In this document: positions 34,569 through 43,618 of the stretch, one piece after another | Numbering within the stretch: position 1 is the first letter of the stretch | Layout of the letters: each line of letters starts with the position of its first letter | DNA from: Flagellimonas aquimarina | Lineage (GTDB): Bacteria; Bacteroidota; Bacteroidia; Flavobacteriales; Flavobacteriaceae | Assembly (NCBI RefSeq): GCF_003149745.1 | Contig: NZ_QGEG01000001.1 | Coordinates: 682,001-746,000, forward strand | DNA: 64,000 nt | Reading direction: 5' to 3' | Program-made: the position numbers and the translations under genes | Notes under the pieces: generated by a model | Databases searched by the model: none | Seen by the model: only the letters and a program-made list of their open reading frames with translations | What the model was told of the DNA's origin: nothing

Positions 34569-35106
34569 TGTAGTTATGGGTGGAAAGGTATTCCTGTTTG
34601 AGATTTCGAAGATACGGCAAAACCATATCCTTTGAAATTGAATCTTCTCTCAAACAATCCTTTTCCGTATTGCTAAAAACTTCTATGGCTATATACCAAT
34701 TTCCCGATCTTAAAATTGGTTCGGCATCTTCTGAAAGAACAGGTTCAATTTCATCATTGCCAACCGCGGCACTAAAGGCAAGGTCAAAAACAATTGGAAA
34801 AAGGTTTATGGCCTTATCGTGAATTTCAACTTCGTAAAAGGACAAGTAGAACTGCTCATTCCCAAGCTGAAATGGCACCTGCGTATCCACATAATAATCC
34901 TGAAGTTGAAATTTAGTGTTGATGTAATTATAAAATTCATCGGCATTTTTAGAATCCTCAAAAACAAAAACCGTTTTCTTTGGCAAACCACGTTTGAATC
35001 TTTTGCCTTTCGTTATCTTATAATCTTTGATGCTTGGAGCAATTCTAACTGGGATACAAGAATTTAAGACAACACCTAAAACTAAGAGGAGCATTACACT
35101 TTTCAT
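34546..35106 (-). CDS. Hypothetical lipoprotein
   Basis: A 186-aa protein of unrecognised family. The signal peptide MKSVMLLLVLGVVLNSC ends in a lipobox at C17, so it is probably lipid-anchored. The body is mixed alpha/beta, rich in aromatic and acidic residues, with no motif I can name. It lies downstream of mnmG across an 80-bp gap that holds a parS-like palindrome, and overlaps the next methyltransferase gene. The conserved-looking arrangement (mnmG, lipoprotein, methyltransferase) suggests a real gene, but its function is open. Confidence 0.75.
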   Translation of the reverse strand: MKSVMLLLVLGVVLNSCIPVRIAPSIKDYKITKGKRFKRGLPKKTVFVFEDSKNADEFYNYINTKFQLQDYYVDTQVPFQLGNEQFYLSFYEVEIHDKAINLFPIVFDLAFSAAVGNDEIEPVLSEDAEPILRSGNWYIAIEVFSNTEKDCLREDSISKDMVLPYLRNLKQEYLSTHNYNEVVFKN

Positions 35107-35162
35107 TGGTCTTTGTTTGATTCATGTATTGAATCAATAACTAAGCCAAAAAGCATGTGGTT

Positions 35163-35178
35163 TGTTCCACGTGGAACA
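35163..35178. other. Candidate parS site (ParB-binding palindrome), 3' side of mnmG
   Basis: TGTTCCACGTGGAACA is a perfect 16-bp palindrome that fits the widely conserved parS consensus (TGTTnCACGTGnAACA). It lies in the gap between mnmG and the lipoprotein gene. An identical copy lies 1.9 kb away on the other side of mnmG. Such sites usually cluster near the chromosomal origin and are bound by ParB for segregation. Confidence 0.85.
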
Positions 35179-35186
35179 TAAGATGT

Positions 35187-37055
35187 CTATCTGCCGAGAA
35201 AAACCAATAAAACACTCACATCTGCAGGCGAAACACCACTTATTCTGGAAGCTTGCGAAATAGTAACAGGTCTAATCGCCTCAAGTTTTTCTTTTGCTTC
35301 ATAGGACAATGACTTTAACTTGGAATAATCAAAGCCATCTGGAATCTTTACATTTTCCAAACGGTGAAGTTTATCAGCATTGTTCTTCTCTTTTTCTATG
35401 TAGCCAGAGTATTTCACTTGAATCTCTGCTTGTTCCAGCACTTCCGAATTAAATTCGTTTTCCTTTACAAAATCAGAAACAGCATCCAACTGGAGCATAT
35501 GTTCCATGGTCACTTTTGGTCTAGAAAACACTTTAAAGAGTTTGTCTGACTGACGAACAGTTGCGGACGAGACTGATTCCAATATGGGATTAATTTCCTC
35601 TGGAGTAAAACTTGTCTTTCTAAAAAAGTTAATAAAACTATCGGATTCTTTTTGCTTTTTCTCCATGCGCTCTATGCGCTCTTTTGTAGCCAAGCCTATT
35701 TCAAAACTTCTAGGTGTCAGTCTTAAATCTGCATTGTCTTGGCGCAACAATGTTCTATATTCCGCCCTTGAGGTAAACATTCTATATGGCTCTTCTGTTC
35801 CTTTAGTGATTAAATCATCTATCAAAACACCTATATATGCCTCATCTCTTTTTAAAATAAAAGACTCCTTTTCATTAATCTTTAAGTGTGCGTTTATTCC
35901 CGCCATTAATCCTTGCGAGGCTGCTTCTTCATAGCCCGTAGTTCCATTAATTTGACCGGCAAAATACAAGTTGTCGATCAATTTGGTTTCTAGTGTGTGT
36001 TTTAATTGGGTAGGGGGGAAATAATCATATTCAATTGCATAACCTGGCCTAAAGAACTTCACATTTTCGAAACCCTTTACGGACTTCAGCGCAGTGTATT
36101 GAACATCTTCTGGCAAAGATGTTGAAAACCCATTTACATAAACTTCAACTGTATTCCATCCCTCTGGTTCTACAAAAATTTGGTGTGAATCCTTATCAGC
36201 AAAACGGTTGATTTTATCTTCTATGGACGGGCAGTACCTTGGTCCTATACTTTTAATTCTTCCGTTGAACATTGGAGAACGATCAAAACCTTCGCGCAAC
36301 AGATCATGCACCAAAGCACTGGTGTGTGTCATGTGACAATCACGTTGCTCTGTTAAAATAGGAGTTTTCAAATATGAGAATTTCTCAGGATTTTCATCCC
36401 CAGGTTGAAGAATCATTTTAGAATAATCCAAAGAACGTCCATCAACCCTAGGAGGCGTTCCTGTTTTCATTCTTCCACTATCAAAACCAAAATCAACAAG
36501 TTGTTCTGTAATTCCCGTTGCAGCTCTTTCACCTGCTCTTCCACCACCGAATTGTTTCTCTCCTATATGAATAAGTCCATTCAAGAAAGTGCCATTTGTC
36601 AGTACAACTGCCTTAGACTTAATATCAACTCCAAGAGATGTTCTTACACCTACAATTCTATTTCCTTTAACCAATAAACCAGAAACCATCTCCTGGTAAA
36701 AATCAACGTTCGGTGTGTCTTCCAATGCCAGTCTCCACTCCTCGGCAAAACGCATTCTATCGTTTTGGGCCCTTGGGCTCCACATTGCAGGACCCTTAGA
36801 TTTATTAAGCATCTTAAACTGAATAGCAGACTTGTCCGTTATAATTCCGCTATAGCCTCCCAATGCATCTATTTCGCGAACAATTTGCCCCTTTGCAATT
36901 CCACCCATAGCTGGATTACAGGACATTTGTCCAATATTCTGAAGGTTCATGGTAACCAGCAAAGTACTAGAACCCATATTGGCAGCGGCGGCAGCTGCCT
37001 CAGCTCCTGCGTGACCCCCGCCAACTACAATTACATCATATTCTTTTTCAAACAT
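35187..37055 (-). CDS. mnmG: tRNA uridine 5-carboxymethylaminomethyl modification enzyme MnmG (GidA)
   Basis: With MnmE it forms cmnm5U34 in tRNA wobble positions, using FAD. The 622-aa protein has the N-terminal dinucleotide fold IVVGGGHAGAEAA near residues 9-21, the CNPAMGGIAKG signature near 46-56, the CPSIEDKI region, and the C-terminal-half QLDAVSDF and SRISGVSPADVSVLLVFLGR tail. Length is normal. It starts 2 bases after the ybeY stop and is flanked on both sides by parS-like palindromes; gidA is often near bacterial replication origins. Confidence 0.98.
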   Translation of the reverse strand: MFEKEYDVIVVGGGHAGAEAAAAAANMGSSTLLVTMNLQNIGQMSCNPAMGGIAKGQIVREIDALGGYSGIITDKSAIQFKMLNKSKGPAMWSPRAQNDRMRFAEEWRLALEDTPNVDFYQEMVSGLLVKGNRIVGVRTSLGVDIKSKAVVLTNGTFLNGLIHIGEKQFGGGRAGERAATGITEQLVDFGFDSGRMKTGTPPRVDGRSLDYSKMILQPGDENPEKFSYLKTPILTEQRDCHMTHTSALVHDLLREGFDRSPMFNGRIKSIGPRYCPSIEDKINRFADKDSHQIFVEPEGWNTVEVYVNGFSTSLPEDVQYTALKSVKGFENVKFFRPGYAIEYDYFPPTQLKHTLETKLIDNLYFAGQINGTTGYEEAASQGLMAGINAHLKINEKESFILKRDEAYIGVLIDDLITKGTEEPYRMFTSRAEYRTLLRQDNADLRLTPRSFEIGLATKERIERMEKKQKESDSFINFFRKTSFTPEEINPILESVSSATVRQSDKLFKVFSRPKVTMEHMLQLDAVSDFVKENEFNSEVLEQAEIQVKYSGYIEKEKNNADKLHRLENVKIPDGFDYSKLKSLSYEAKEKLEAIRPVTISQASRISGVSPADVSVLLVFLGR

Positions 37056-37057
37056 AT

Positions 37058-37477
37058 CTAATGTTCCACGTGGAACAATTTAATCTTTTCCTCTTCTTTT
37101 CCTCTCATCAAAACCTTCTCATCATCCGTCTTGTCGCTAAAACCCATTAAGTGCAAAACCCCATGACACATAACCCTCAAAAGCTCCGTTTCCAGACTTA
37201 CCTTATACACTAGTGCATTCTCCGCAACTCTCTCTGTAGAAATAAAAATATCGCCAGATAGGGTTTTACCGCTTGAATAATCAAAGGTGATAATATCTGT
37301 ATAAGTGTCATGATTAAGATACTTCTGATTGATGCCCAATAGCTCATCATCCGCGCAAAAAACATAATCCAATTGTCCTACTACAAAGCCTTCAGATTCT
37401 ATAATTCTAGCAACCCAGTCGGAATAATGGGTTTTGTCCTCTAAAACAAACTCTGACTTGAAATGGAAATCAATCAT
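37058..37477 (-). CDS. ybeY: Endoribonuclease YbeY (16S rRNA maturation, zinc dependent)
   Basis: A 139-aa UPF0054 protein, needed for 16S rRNA 3'-end processing and ribosome quality control. The zinc-site region is VMCHGVLHLMGFSDKTDDE near residues 109-127. The first two histidines of HGxLH are present. The usual third ligand (His of GYDH) is replaced by the local sequence GFSDK, a change I recall as common in Bacteroidota. It overlaps the DUF4175 gene by 8 bases, and mnmG follows. The 3' end contains a parS-like palindrome, so that site is partly coding. Confidence 0.93.
   Translation of the reverse strand: MIDFHFKSEFVLEDKTHYSDWVARIIESEGFVVGQLDYVFCADDELLGINQKYLNHDTYTDIITFDYSSGKTLSGDIFISTERVAENALVYKVSLETELLRVMCHGVLHLMGFSDKTDDEKVLMRGKEEEKIKLFHVEH
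37062..37077. other. Candidate parS site (ParB-binding palindrome), at the ybeY 3' end
   Basis: TGTTCCACGTGGAACA, identical to the copy at 35163-35178. It lies within the last codons of ybeY, just upstream of the mnmG ATG. Two perfect copies of a 16-bp palindrome within 2 kb are not expected by chance. Confidence 0.85.
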
Positions 37478-40400
37478 TCTTAAAATAAACCTTAACCTTC
37501 TCTTCGTAATTTTGCCGCAAAGGTAGTGCTTGTCTATTTAATATTTCAATGTCGTTCTGGTATTCCTTAAGTAGTTCAGGCTTTGTTGTTATTGGATTGG
37601 TAAATATGTTAAGGTTTGTATTGCTTTCTCTTTCCTTTTTTTTGCCTTGTTTTAAAGTAGCATTCTTAAGCTTTAGCAGTTCATGTTGAATCGTATTCAC
37701 CTTGTTTTTGGTGCGCTGTGTAATTCCATTTTCTAAAACATCGTTTTCAAAATCTTCCATTTGTCTAATAAGCTTCTTGGCCAGATTCCTGTCAGCATTA
37801 TTGATTAAATCATTTAGCTGTTTCTCTAATTGCTGTCGTATGTACTGCTGCTCCTTATAGATTTCATAAATCTCGCTTAGTCCCATTTCACCATCTCCGT
37901 TTTGGCCTTCATTCCCATTTCCACCTCCTTGTTGCCCATCTCCCTTTTGTCCTCCTTCACCTTCTCCCTTATCACCTTTTTTGCCTTTATTTCCAGACCC
38001 TTGCTTTTCTCCTTCGCCCTGTTGTCCTTCTCCTTCTTTGCCGTTCTGCCCTGATTTATTAGCGCCCTGCTCCCCAGAACTGCCCATCTTTTCCTTAACG
38101 CCTTGTTGTCCTTCTATAATGTCCGGCAGTTGAAAATCTGCGCCTCCTTGTCCACTTCCTTGCCCGGGCTTCATATTCTGTTGCATATTGTCAAGAATGT
38201 TGGCTAAGAAATCGGCCAATGCGTTAGTGGCATTAATAACATATTGCTGATAAGATGCCCCTTGGAACACTTGATTCTCCGCTATGCTTTCAAGTGATTT
38301 ATCTATATTATAATATACCTCCGTTATTTGCTCATTCACAAATTCAGATAGCTCTGCCCTTCGAAGCGATAATGCAAACAAGCTATCATCAACATGTTCA
38401 AATAATCTACGCAATTCTTTCTGATCTCTTACTGTTCTTGAAAACTGAGCTATATCAACATCAGAGCCATCTACAGCTTCGAACAGACTTTCTTGCTTAA
38501 AGGAAAATGTGACCAAATTGTCTAAAATTTGTCTGAGCATTTCAGCATCCTCAGTAATAGAAGAACCACCTCCACTCATTGACCCCTGTTGAAGAGACTT
38601 GCTCATTTCTTTCATCTTCTGAGCGGCTGACTTCTGCTTCTGGGCTGCCTTACTGTCTGGAGACCCATTCTGCTCCTTCTCCGATTTTTCTTGTTGCTCT
38701 TTACTTTTATTTAACTCATTCAAAGCTTTTTGTTGGTCCTCTTTGACTGCTTGTTTATCCTTATCCTTTACGTTTAAGCTAACAGGCTTTTTTAAACCTT
38801 CATTGTCCCTTTTAAGTTCGTCCAACTCTTTGGCCAATTGATTAAAATCATCATTTAACTTTTGCTGTTCTTTCGCTTCTTCAGATACAGCATGTTCCTC
38901 TTTAGAAAGGTTTTCCTGTTCTTTGGATAACTTATCTAGCTCCTTGGCTAACTGAGACATTTTCTCAGTTACATAATACCTTTTTGTAAGCTCTAAAATC
39001 TGCTCCAAATTACGTGCCCCCGAACTCTGTTTCTTTCCAAGCTCATCAAGCTTCTTCTTTAATTGTTCTTTATCTATCTTATCTGCAAGCTTGTTTAATT
39101 CTTCCAACAGCTTTTCATTCTTCCTGGCTTCCAATTCCTGGCGCTCCAATCTTTCCCGTAACATTTTCTTCCTATCATCTGAGCTATCATCCTTGTCCAA
39201 ACTTTCCTTTAATTGTTTGCTGAACTTTTCCATCAATTCTTCCTGCCGTTCCTGCTTTTGAAGAAAATCTCTTATCTCATTCTTGTCATCAAAGTTTAAT
39301 GTATTTTCCTCTTTTTGTTTATTGTTTATTTTTGAAAGAGTTTCTTGTTGTTCTTTATATTTCTCAAGAGACTTGTCCAATTTGCTTAAAACATTGTTTT
39401 GAAACTCTAACTCATTCTTTTTCAGCTGATTATCATCATAAAGTGATGTGCTAAAGGTTTTGCTTTTAGTCACCTTTCCGTTTCTAAGTCCATCATTGTC
39501 AACAACTTCAAAATACAACTTATAGTTCTTCCCTTTTTCAAGTGCAAAGCCAGACGGAAAAGTGTAATAAAATTGATGAACATTGGTGTTTGGTGATTCT
39601 AAAACCACTCTCTGTGCATTTTGTTCATCATCTTGTGGGTAACAAACGGCACGTATCCTACTTACCTTGTAATCATCAGCTGCCTGGCCCGTATAAAACG
39701 ATTGGTTTGGATTAATAGAATCCAAAAGCTGGCTAACATCCAATGACGGATATTCATCCTTAACCACCTCCAGTTGATACCCCAGTTTCTCAAAGTTCTT
39801 CACATTGGCATTTGAGGTACTTAACTCATACCCAAAATCACTATAAACCCTTTCCGAATATTCAAATGCATTACTCTCCTTGGTAAAAGCCAACGTTGTG
39901 TCTCTAGTGGACATATTAATTTCTTCAACATACTTTCCCCAAATACTCCATGTTACCCTGGTTCCCTCAGGAACAATTGCATTCCCGGTTCCCTTTATCA
40001 GTTCTGCCTTACGTTGTGTGTATGTTGGAAAAGTCAATTGCATGCCAAAATCCACCAAAGCAGGTGTTTTAAAGCTTCGAACGATATAGTTTTTAGAGCT
40101 CCATCCATTGGCTGTCAAATAAAAGCTGCTTTCACTTACTGGTGCCTCAAAAGTATAGGTATAAATACCATCCAAATTTCTAAGCAACAACTCTTCTCCT
40201 TGCACCACCATAAAAATATTATCCGGTTTTACATCGCCAGTTGTTGTAACCTGTATGGTCAGTGGCTCATTATCCAATACCTCCAAGCTCTCGTTTAACA
40301 CTTGAAATGCAAAAGGCGCCGGTTGCTCAAATGCCATATCATAATTGACCACCCTTTTGTATGAATTAAAAAAGGAAACAATGTTCCCAGACAACCATAT

Positions 40401-40895
40401 AAACCCTAAAATAAGAATAGGAACAACAACATACTTAGCGTACTTAAAACTCTCTTTAAAGTCTATTGCTTTGGTAAATGAAACCTGGCTCAGGTCCTTG
40501 CTTCGCTGCTCAATACTCGCCAATAAAAGTTCCGAAGCCGATTTGTTTTCTGCCAATTCCAGCAGGTTGTACAGTTTATCGTCTATTTGTGGGAAATGTT
40601 TCCCAATAAGCAGTGAAGCCTCCTTGTTGGATATTCCCTTTCTAATCTTGAAAAGTAAGAACACTGGAACCAAAATAAAATTGTAGACCAAGAACAACTC
40701 AACAATCAAAAACGCTACAAACAGGGCAAGTCGCCAATCTTGGTTCAACCAAAGTATATATTCCAAAGACATTACTCCCAACAAAAACAGGAGCCCAATT
40801 GCCAAAAACAGCAGGCTTCCCTTAATTAATTGCTTTGTATAATACTTCTTACTAAACTCATTGAGCTTGCCAAGTATCTTATGGTAACTATTCAA
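37470..40895 (-). CDS. DUF4175 family large membrane protein
   Basis: A 1141-aa protein. Hydrophobic segments near residues 24-45, 55-80 and 150-172 suggest membrane anchoring. A beta-rich region follows (about 180-480), then a very long Lys/Glu/Gln-rich coiled coil (about 490-770) and a Gly/Gln/Glu low-complexity stretch (about 925-1030). A helical tail closes the protein (KEQQYIRQQLEKQLNDL). This layout fits the Bacteroidota family DUF4175. It is the first gene of a run with ybeY and mnmG. A structural or scaffold role in the envelope is conceivable, but nothing in the sequence proves it. Confidence 0.85.
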   Translation of the reverse strand: MNSYHKILGKLNEFSKKYYTKQLIKGSLLFLAIGLLFLLGVMSLEYILWLNQDWRLALFVAFLIVELFLVYNFILVPVFLLFKIRKGISNKEASLLIGKHFPQIDDKLYNLLELAENKSASELLLASIEQRSKDLSQVSFTKAIDFKESFKYAKYVVVPILILGFIWLSGNIVSFFNSYKRVVNYDMAFEQPAPFAFQVLNESLEVLDNEPLTIQVTTTGDVKPDNIFMVVQGEELLLRNLDGIYTYTFEAPVSESSFYLTANGWSSKNYIVRSFKTPALVDFGMQLTFPTYTQRKAELIKGTGNAIVPEGTRVTWSIWGKYVEEINMSTRDTTLAFTKESNAFEYSERVYSDFGYELSTSNANVKNFEKLGYQLEVVKDEYPSLDVSQLLDSINPNQSFYTGQAADDYKVSRIRAVCYPQDDEQNAQRVVLESPNTNVHQFYYTFPSGFALEKGKNYKLYFEVVDNDGLRNGKVTKSKTFSTSLYDDNQLKKNELEFQNNVLSKLDKSLEKYKEQQETLSKINNKQKEENTLNFDDKNEIRDFLQKQERQEELMEKFSKQLKESLDKDDSSDDRKKMLRERLERQELEARKNEKLLEELNKLADKIDKEQLKKKLDELGKKQSSGARNLEQILELTKRYYVTEKMSQLAKELDKLSKEQENLSKEEHAVSEEAKEQQKLNDDFNQLAKELDELKRDNEGLKKPVSLNVKDKDKQAVKEDQQKALNELNKSKEQQEKSEKEQNGSPDSKAAQKQKSAAQKMKEMSKSLQQGSMSGGGSSITEDAEMLRQILDNLVTFSFKQESLFEAVDGSDVDIAQFSRTVRDQKELRRLFEHVDDSLFALSLRRAELSEFVNEQITEVYYNIDKSLESIAENQVFQGASYQQYVINATNALADFLANILDNMQQNMKPGQGSGQGGADFQLPDIIEGQQGVKEKMGSSGEQGANKSGQNGKEGEGQQGEGEKQGSGNKGKKGDKGEGEGGQKGDGQQGGGNGNEGQNGDGEMGLSEIYEIYKEQQYIRQQLEKQLNDLINNADRNLAKKLIRQMEDFENDVLENGITQRTKNKVNTIQHELLKLKNATLKQGKKKERESNTNLNIFTNPITTKPELLKEYQNDIEILNRQALPLRQNYEEKVKVYFKND

Positions 40896-40968
40896 AATCT
40901 GTTATATTTATTACCAAGATACCTGATAGCAGGGAATAGTCCTGAAAACTTTTTGTTAAAACATAGCT

Positions 40969-42018
40969 ATGAAAGATTTTAAGTACCTCGCAGCCATGAC
41001 AATACCGCTTTCTGCTCTTGTTAGCATTTATTTAAAGGGATATTGGAGTTATTTTACCCCTTTTTATGCATTTGTCATTATTCCGTTTTTGGAACTTTTG
41101 CTCCCCCTGGATTCATCCAACCTATCCGATCAGGAACGAACAGAAAAATCCAAAAGCAAGTTTTTTGATTGGATGCTTTACCTCAACATTCCTATTGTAT
41201 TTGGATTCCTATTCTATTCGCTCTGGGATATCACAACTACCAATTATGCACTTTATGAACTAATTGGTCTTGTGTTTTCTATTGGAATTGTATTTGGTGT
41301 AAACGGAATTAACGTGGCCCATGAACTAGGCCACCGCCAAACTACCAATGAACGCCATCTGGGAAAGTTGCTTTTACTTCCTTCTTTCTATATGCATTTT
41401 TATATTGAACATAATTTTGGTCACCACGCAAATGCTGCCACAAAAGAAGACCCAGCTACTGCAAAATACAACCAACCCGTCTATTCCTTTTGGCTCACAT
41501 CTGTAGTAAGACAATATATTAGTGCTTGGAAACTGCAGTTTAGACTGTTAAAGAATGATAGACTTCCTTTCCTTAGTTTCAAAAACGATATGCTATGGTA
41601 TAGCTTGTTTCAGACAGCGTATTTAGTATTGGTCTATATTTTATTTGGCGCCAACGGCACTTGGTTTTCTCTGGGAGCTGGAGTTGTAGGCTTTCTTTTG
41701 TTGGAAACCGTTAACTACATAGAACACTATGGGCTCATGCGAAATAAATTGCCCTCGGGAAGATATGAGCGGGTACGTGAAAGCCATTCTTGGAACAGCA
41801 ATCATGTAATTGGTAGAATAGTGCTTTATGAACTTACCAGACATAGTGACCATCATTACAAATCTGCCAAGAAATACCAGCTGTTGGACTATCATGATAT
41901 TTCACCACAAATGCCATATGGTTATCCAACGTCCATGGTGCTTTCTTTTCTGCCTCCTCTATGGTTTAAGATCATGAACCCCAGGATTCCCGCTAAAATG
42001 AAAAAGGCATATTCCTAA
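40969..42018 (+). CDS. Alkane 1-monooxygenase-like (AlkB/fatty acid hydroxylase superfamily) membrane enzyme
   Basis: A 349-aa membrane di-iron oxygenase. Histidine boxes characteristic of AlkB are HELGHR at 118-123, EHNFGHH at 147-153 followed by DPATA, NYIEHYGLMR near 246-255, and TRHSDHH near 289-295. Four to six membrane helices surround them. AlkB enzymes hydroxylate terminal methyl groups of medium-chain alkanes. Flavobacterial homologues may act on other lipids, and no rubredoxin gene is adjacent here. It is divergent from DUF4175 and followed by gltX. Confidence 0.9.
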   Translation: MKDFKYLAAMTIPLSALVSIYLKGYWSYFTPFYAFVIIPFLELLLPLDSSNLSDQERTEKSKSKFFDWMLYLNIPIVFGFLFYSLWDITTTNYALYELIGLVFSIGIVFGVNGINVAHELGHRQTTNERHLGKLLLLPSFYMHFYIEHNFGHHANAATKEDPATAKYNQPVYSFWLTSVVRQYISAWKLQFRLLKNDRLPFLSFKNDMLWYSLFQTAYLVLVYILFGANGTWFSLGAGVVGFLLLETVNYIEHYGLMRNKLPSGRYERVRESHSWNSNHVIGRIVLYELTRHSDHHYKSAKKYQLLDYHDISPQMPYGYPTSMVLSFLPPLWFKIMNPRIPAKMKKAYS

Positions 42019-42045
42019 TCTCTTTTTAGATCTTTTAATGCACCG

Positions 42046-42053
42046 TATCTTTG
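42046..42053 (+). promoter_or_regulatory. Candidate -7 box for gltX
   Basis: TATCTTTG (TAnnTTTG) ends 19 bases before the gltX ATG, in the short gap after the AlkB-like gene. It allows gltX to be transcribed on its own. Confidence 0.5.
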
Positions 42054-42072
42054 CGGCTCAATTCAGTATCGC

Positions 42073-43587
42073 ATGAGTCAAAAAGTACGGGTTCGTTTTG
42101 CTCCCAGCCCAACCGGGCCTTTGCACATAGGAGGTGTACGCACAGCTTTGTTCAATTATTTGTTCGCCAAAAAAAATGGAGGTGATTTCGTGCTCCGAAT
42201 AGAGGACACCGATCAAAACCGATATGTAGAAGGCGCGGAGGAATATATAGCTGAAGCCTTAAACTGGTGCGGTATTCCCTTTGATGAAGGGCCGGGGAAA
42301 GAAGGAAGCTTTGGTCCCTACAGACAAAGTGAGCGAAAACATTTGTACAAGGCTTATGCCTTGGAACTGATTGAAAAAGGACATGCCTATTATGCGTTTG
42401 ACACCTCAGAACGTTTGGACTTTCATCGCAAAGACCATGAAGCCAAAGGCAAGACTTTTATCTATAATTGGCACAATAGACTAAAGCTTTCCAATTCCCT
42501 TTCATTGACGACCGAAGAGACGCAAAAGAAATTGGACGCTGGGGAAGATTATGTTATCCGTTTTAAATCTCCGCAAGACCAACAGTTGGTATTAGACGAT
42601 ATCATCCGAGGTGAAATTAAAATAGACACCAATATTCTTGATGATAAAATCATTTTTAAAAGTGATGGCATGCCCACCTATCATTTGGCAAATATTGTGG
42701 ATGATCACCTTATGGAAATCACCCATGTCATCCGTGGTGAAGAGTGGCTTCCCTCTTTGGCACTGCACCAATTATTATATAATGCTTTTGACTGGAAAGC
42801 TCCAGAATTTGCTCATCTTCCCCTTATCATGAAACCCGTTGGCAAGGGAAAACTGAGCAAGCGGGATGGTGAAAAAGGAGGTTTTCCTGTTTTTCCATTG
42901 TCTTGGAACGAATCTCAAGGGTATCGCGAAGCGGGATATTTTCCAGAAGCTGTTGTCAACTTTTTGGCGCTTTTGGGATGGAACCCTGGAACGGAGCAAG
43001 AGCTGTTTAGTCTAGAAGAACTGATTAAAGCCTTTAGTTTGGAGCGTGTAAACAAATCTGGCGCACGCTTTGATCCTGAAAAAACAAAATGGTACAATCA
43101 TCAATATTTGCAGAAGAAAAGTGATGAAGAGCTTGCATCCTCATTTATAACATTTCTTCAAAAGAGTTTCACTTCTCTTCCTGAATCTGCAGTCAAGCTA
43201 GAATACGTTACAAAAGTAGTTTCGCTAATAAAGGAACGTGCCGACTACGTCTCTGATTTTTGGGAGTTGGGCAATTACTTTTTTGAGGCTCCTGCCGCCT
43301 ACAACGAAAAAGCGGTAAAAAAACAGTGGAAAGAAGATACGCCTCAACTCATGCAAAAAGTAGCTGAGATTTTGGCGGCAACCGAAGACTTTAGCTCAGC
43401 TACTGCTGAGGCCAATGTAAAAGCATGGATTACGGAAAATGAACTTTCTTTTGGAAAAGTGATGGGCCCACTCCGACTTATTATTGTTGGGGAACTAAAA
43501 GGGCCCCATATTTTTGATATTCTTGCGCTGCTAGGTAAAGAAGAAAGTGTAACGAGGATTAAAAAAGCTTTGGAGGTTTTGGGGTAG
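42073..43587 (+). CDS. gltX: Glutamate--tRNA ligase
   Basis: Charges tRNA-Glu. The 504-aa class I synthetase has the HIGH-type signature PSPTGPLHIGGVRTALFN near residues 11-28, DTDQNR near 45-50, and the KMSKS-type motif GKLSKRDG near 257-264. The C-terminal anticodon-binding region is of normal length. A separate glnS is present at 45.7 kb, so this enzyme need not be the non-discriminating form that charges tRNA-Gln. Confidence 0.97.
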   Translation: MSQKVRVRFAPSPTGPLHIGGVRTALFNYLFAKKNGGDFVLRIEDTDQNRYVEGAEEYIAEALNWCGIPFDEGPGKEGSFGPYRQSERKHLYKAYALELIEKGHAYYAFDTSERLDFHRKDHEAKGKTFIYNWHNRLKLSNSLSLTTEETQKKLDAGEDYVIRFKSPQDQQLVLDDIIRGEIKIDTNILDDKIIFKSDGMPTYHLANIVDDHLMEITHVIRGEEWLPSLALHQLLYNAFDWKAPEFAHLPLIMKPVGKGKLSKRDGEKGGFPVFPLSWNESQGYREAGYFPEAVVNFLALLGWNPGTEQELFSLEELIKAFSLERVNKSGARFDPEKTKWYNHQYLQKKSDEELASSFITFLQKSFTSLPESAVKLEYVTKVVSLIKERADYVSDFWELGNYFFEAPAAYNEKAVKKQWKEDTPQLMQKVAEILAATEDFSSATAEANVKAWITENELSFGKVMGPLRLIIVGELKGPHIFDILALLGKEESVTRIKKALEVLG

Positions 43588-43618
43588 AGTTGAAATTGAC
43601 CTACAACTGTTATAATTT

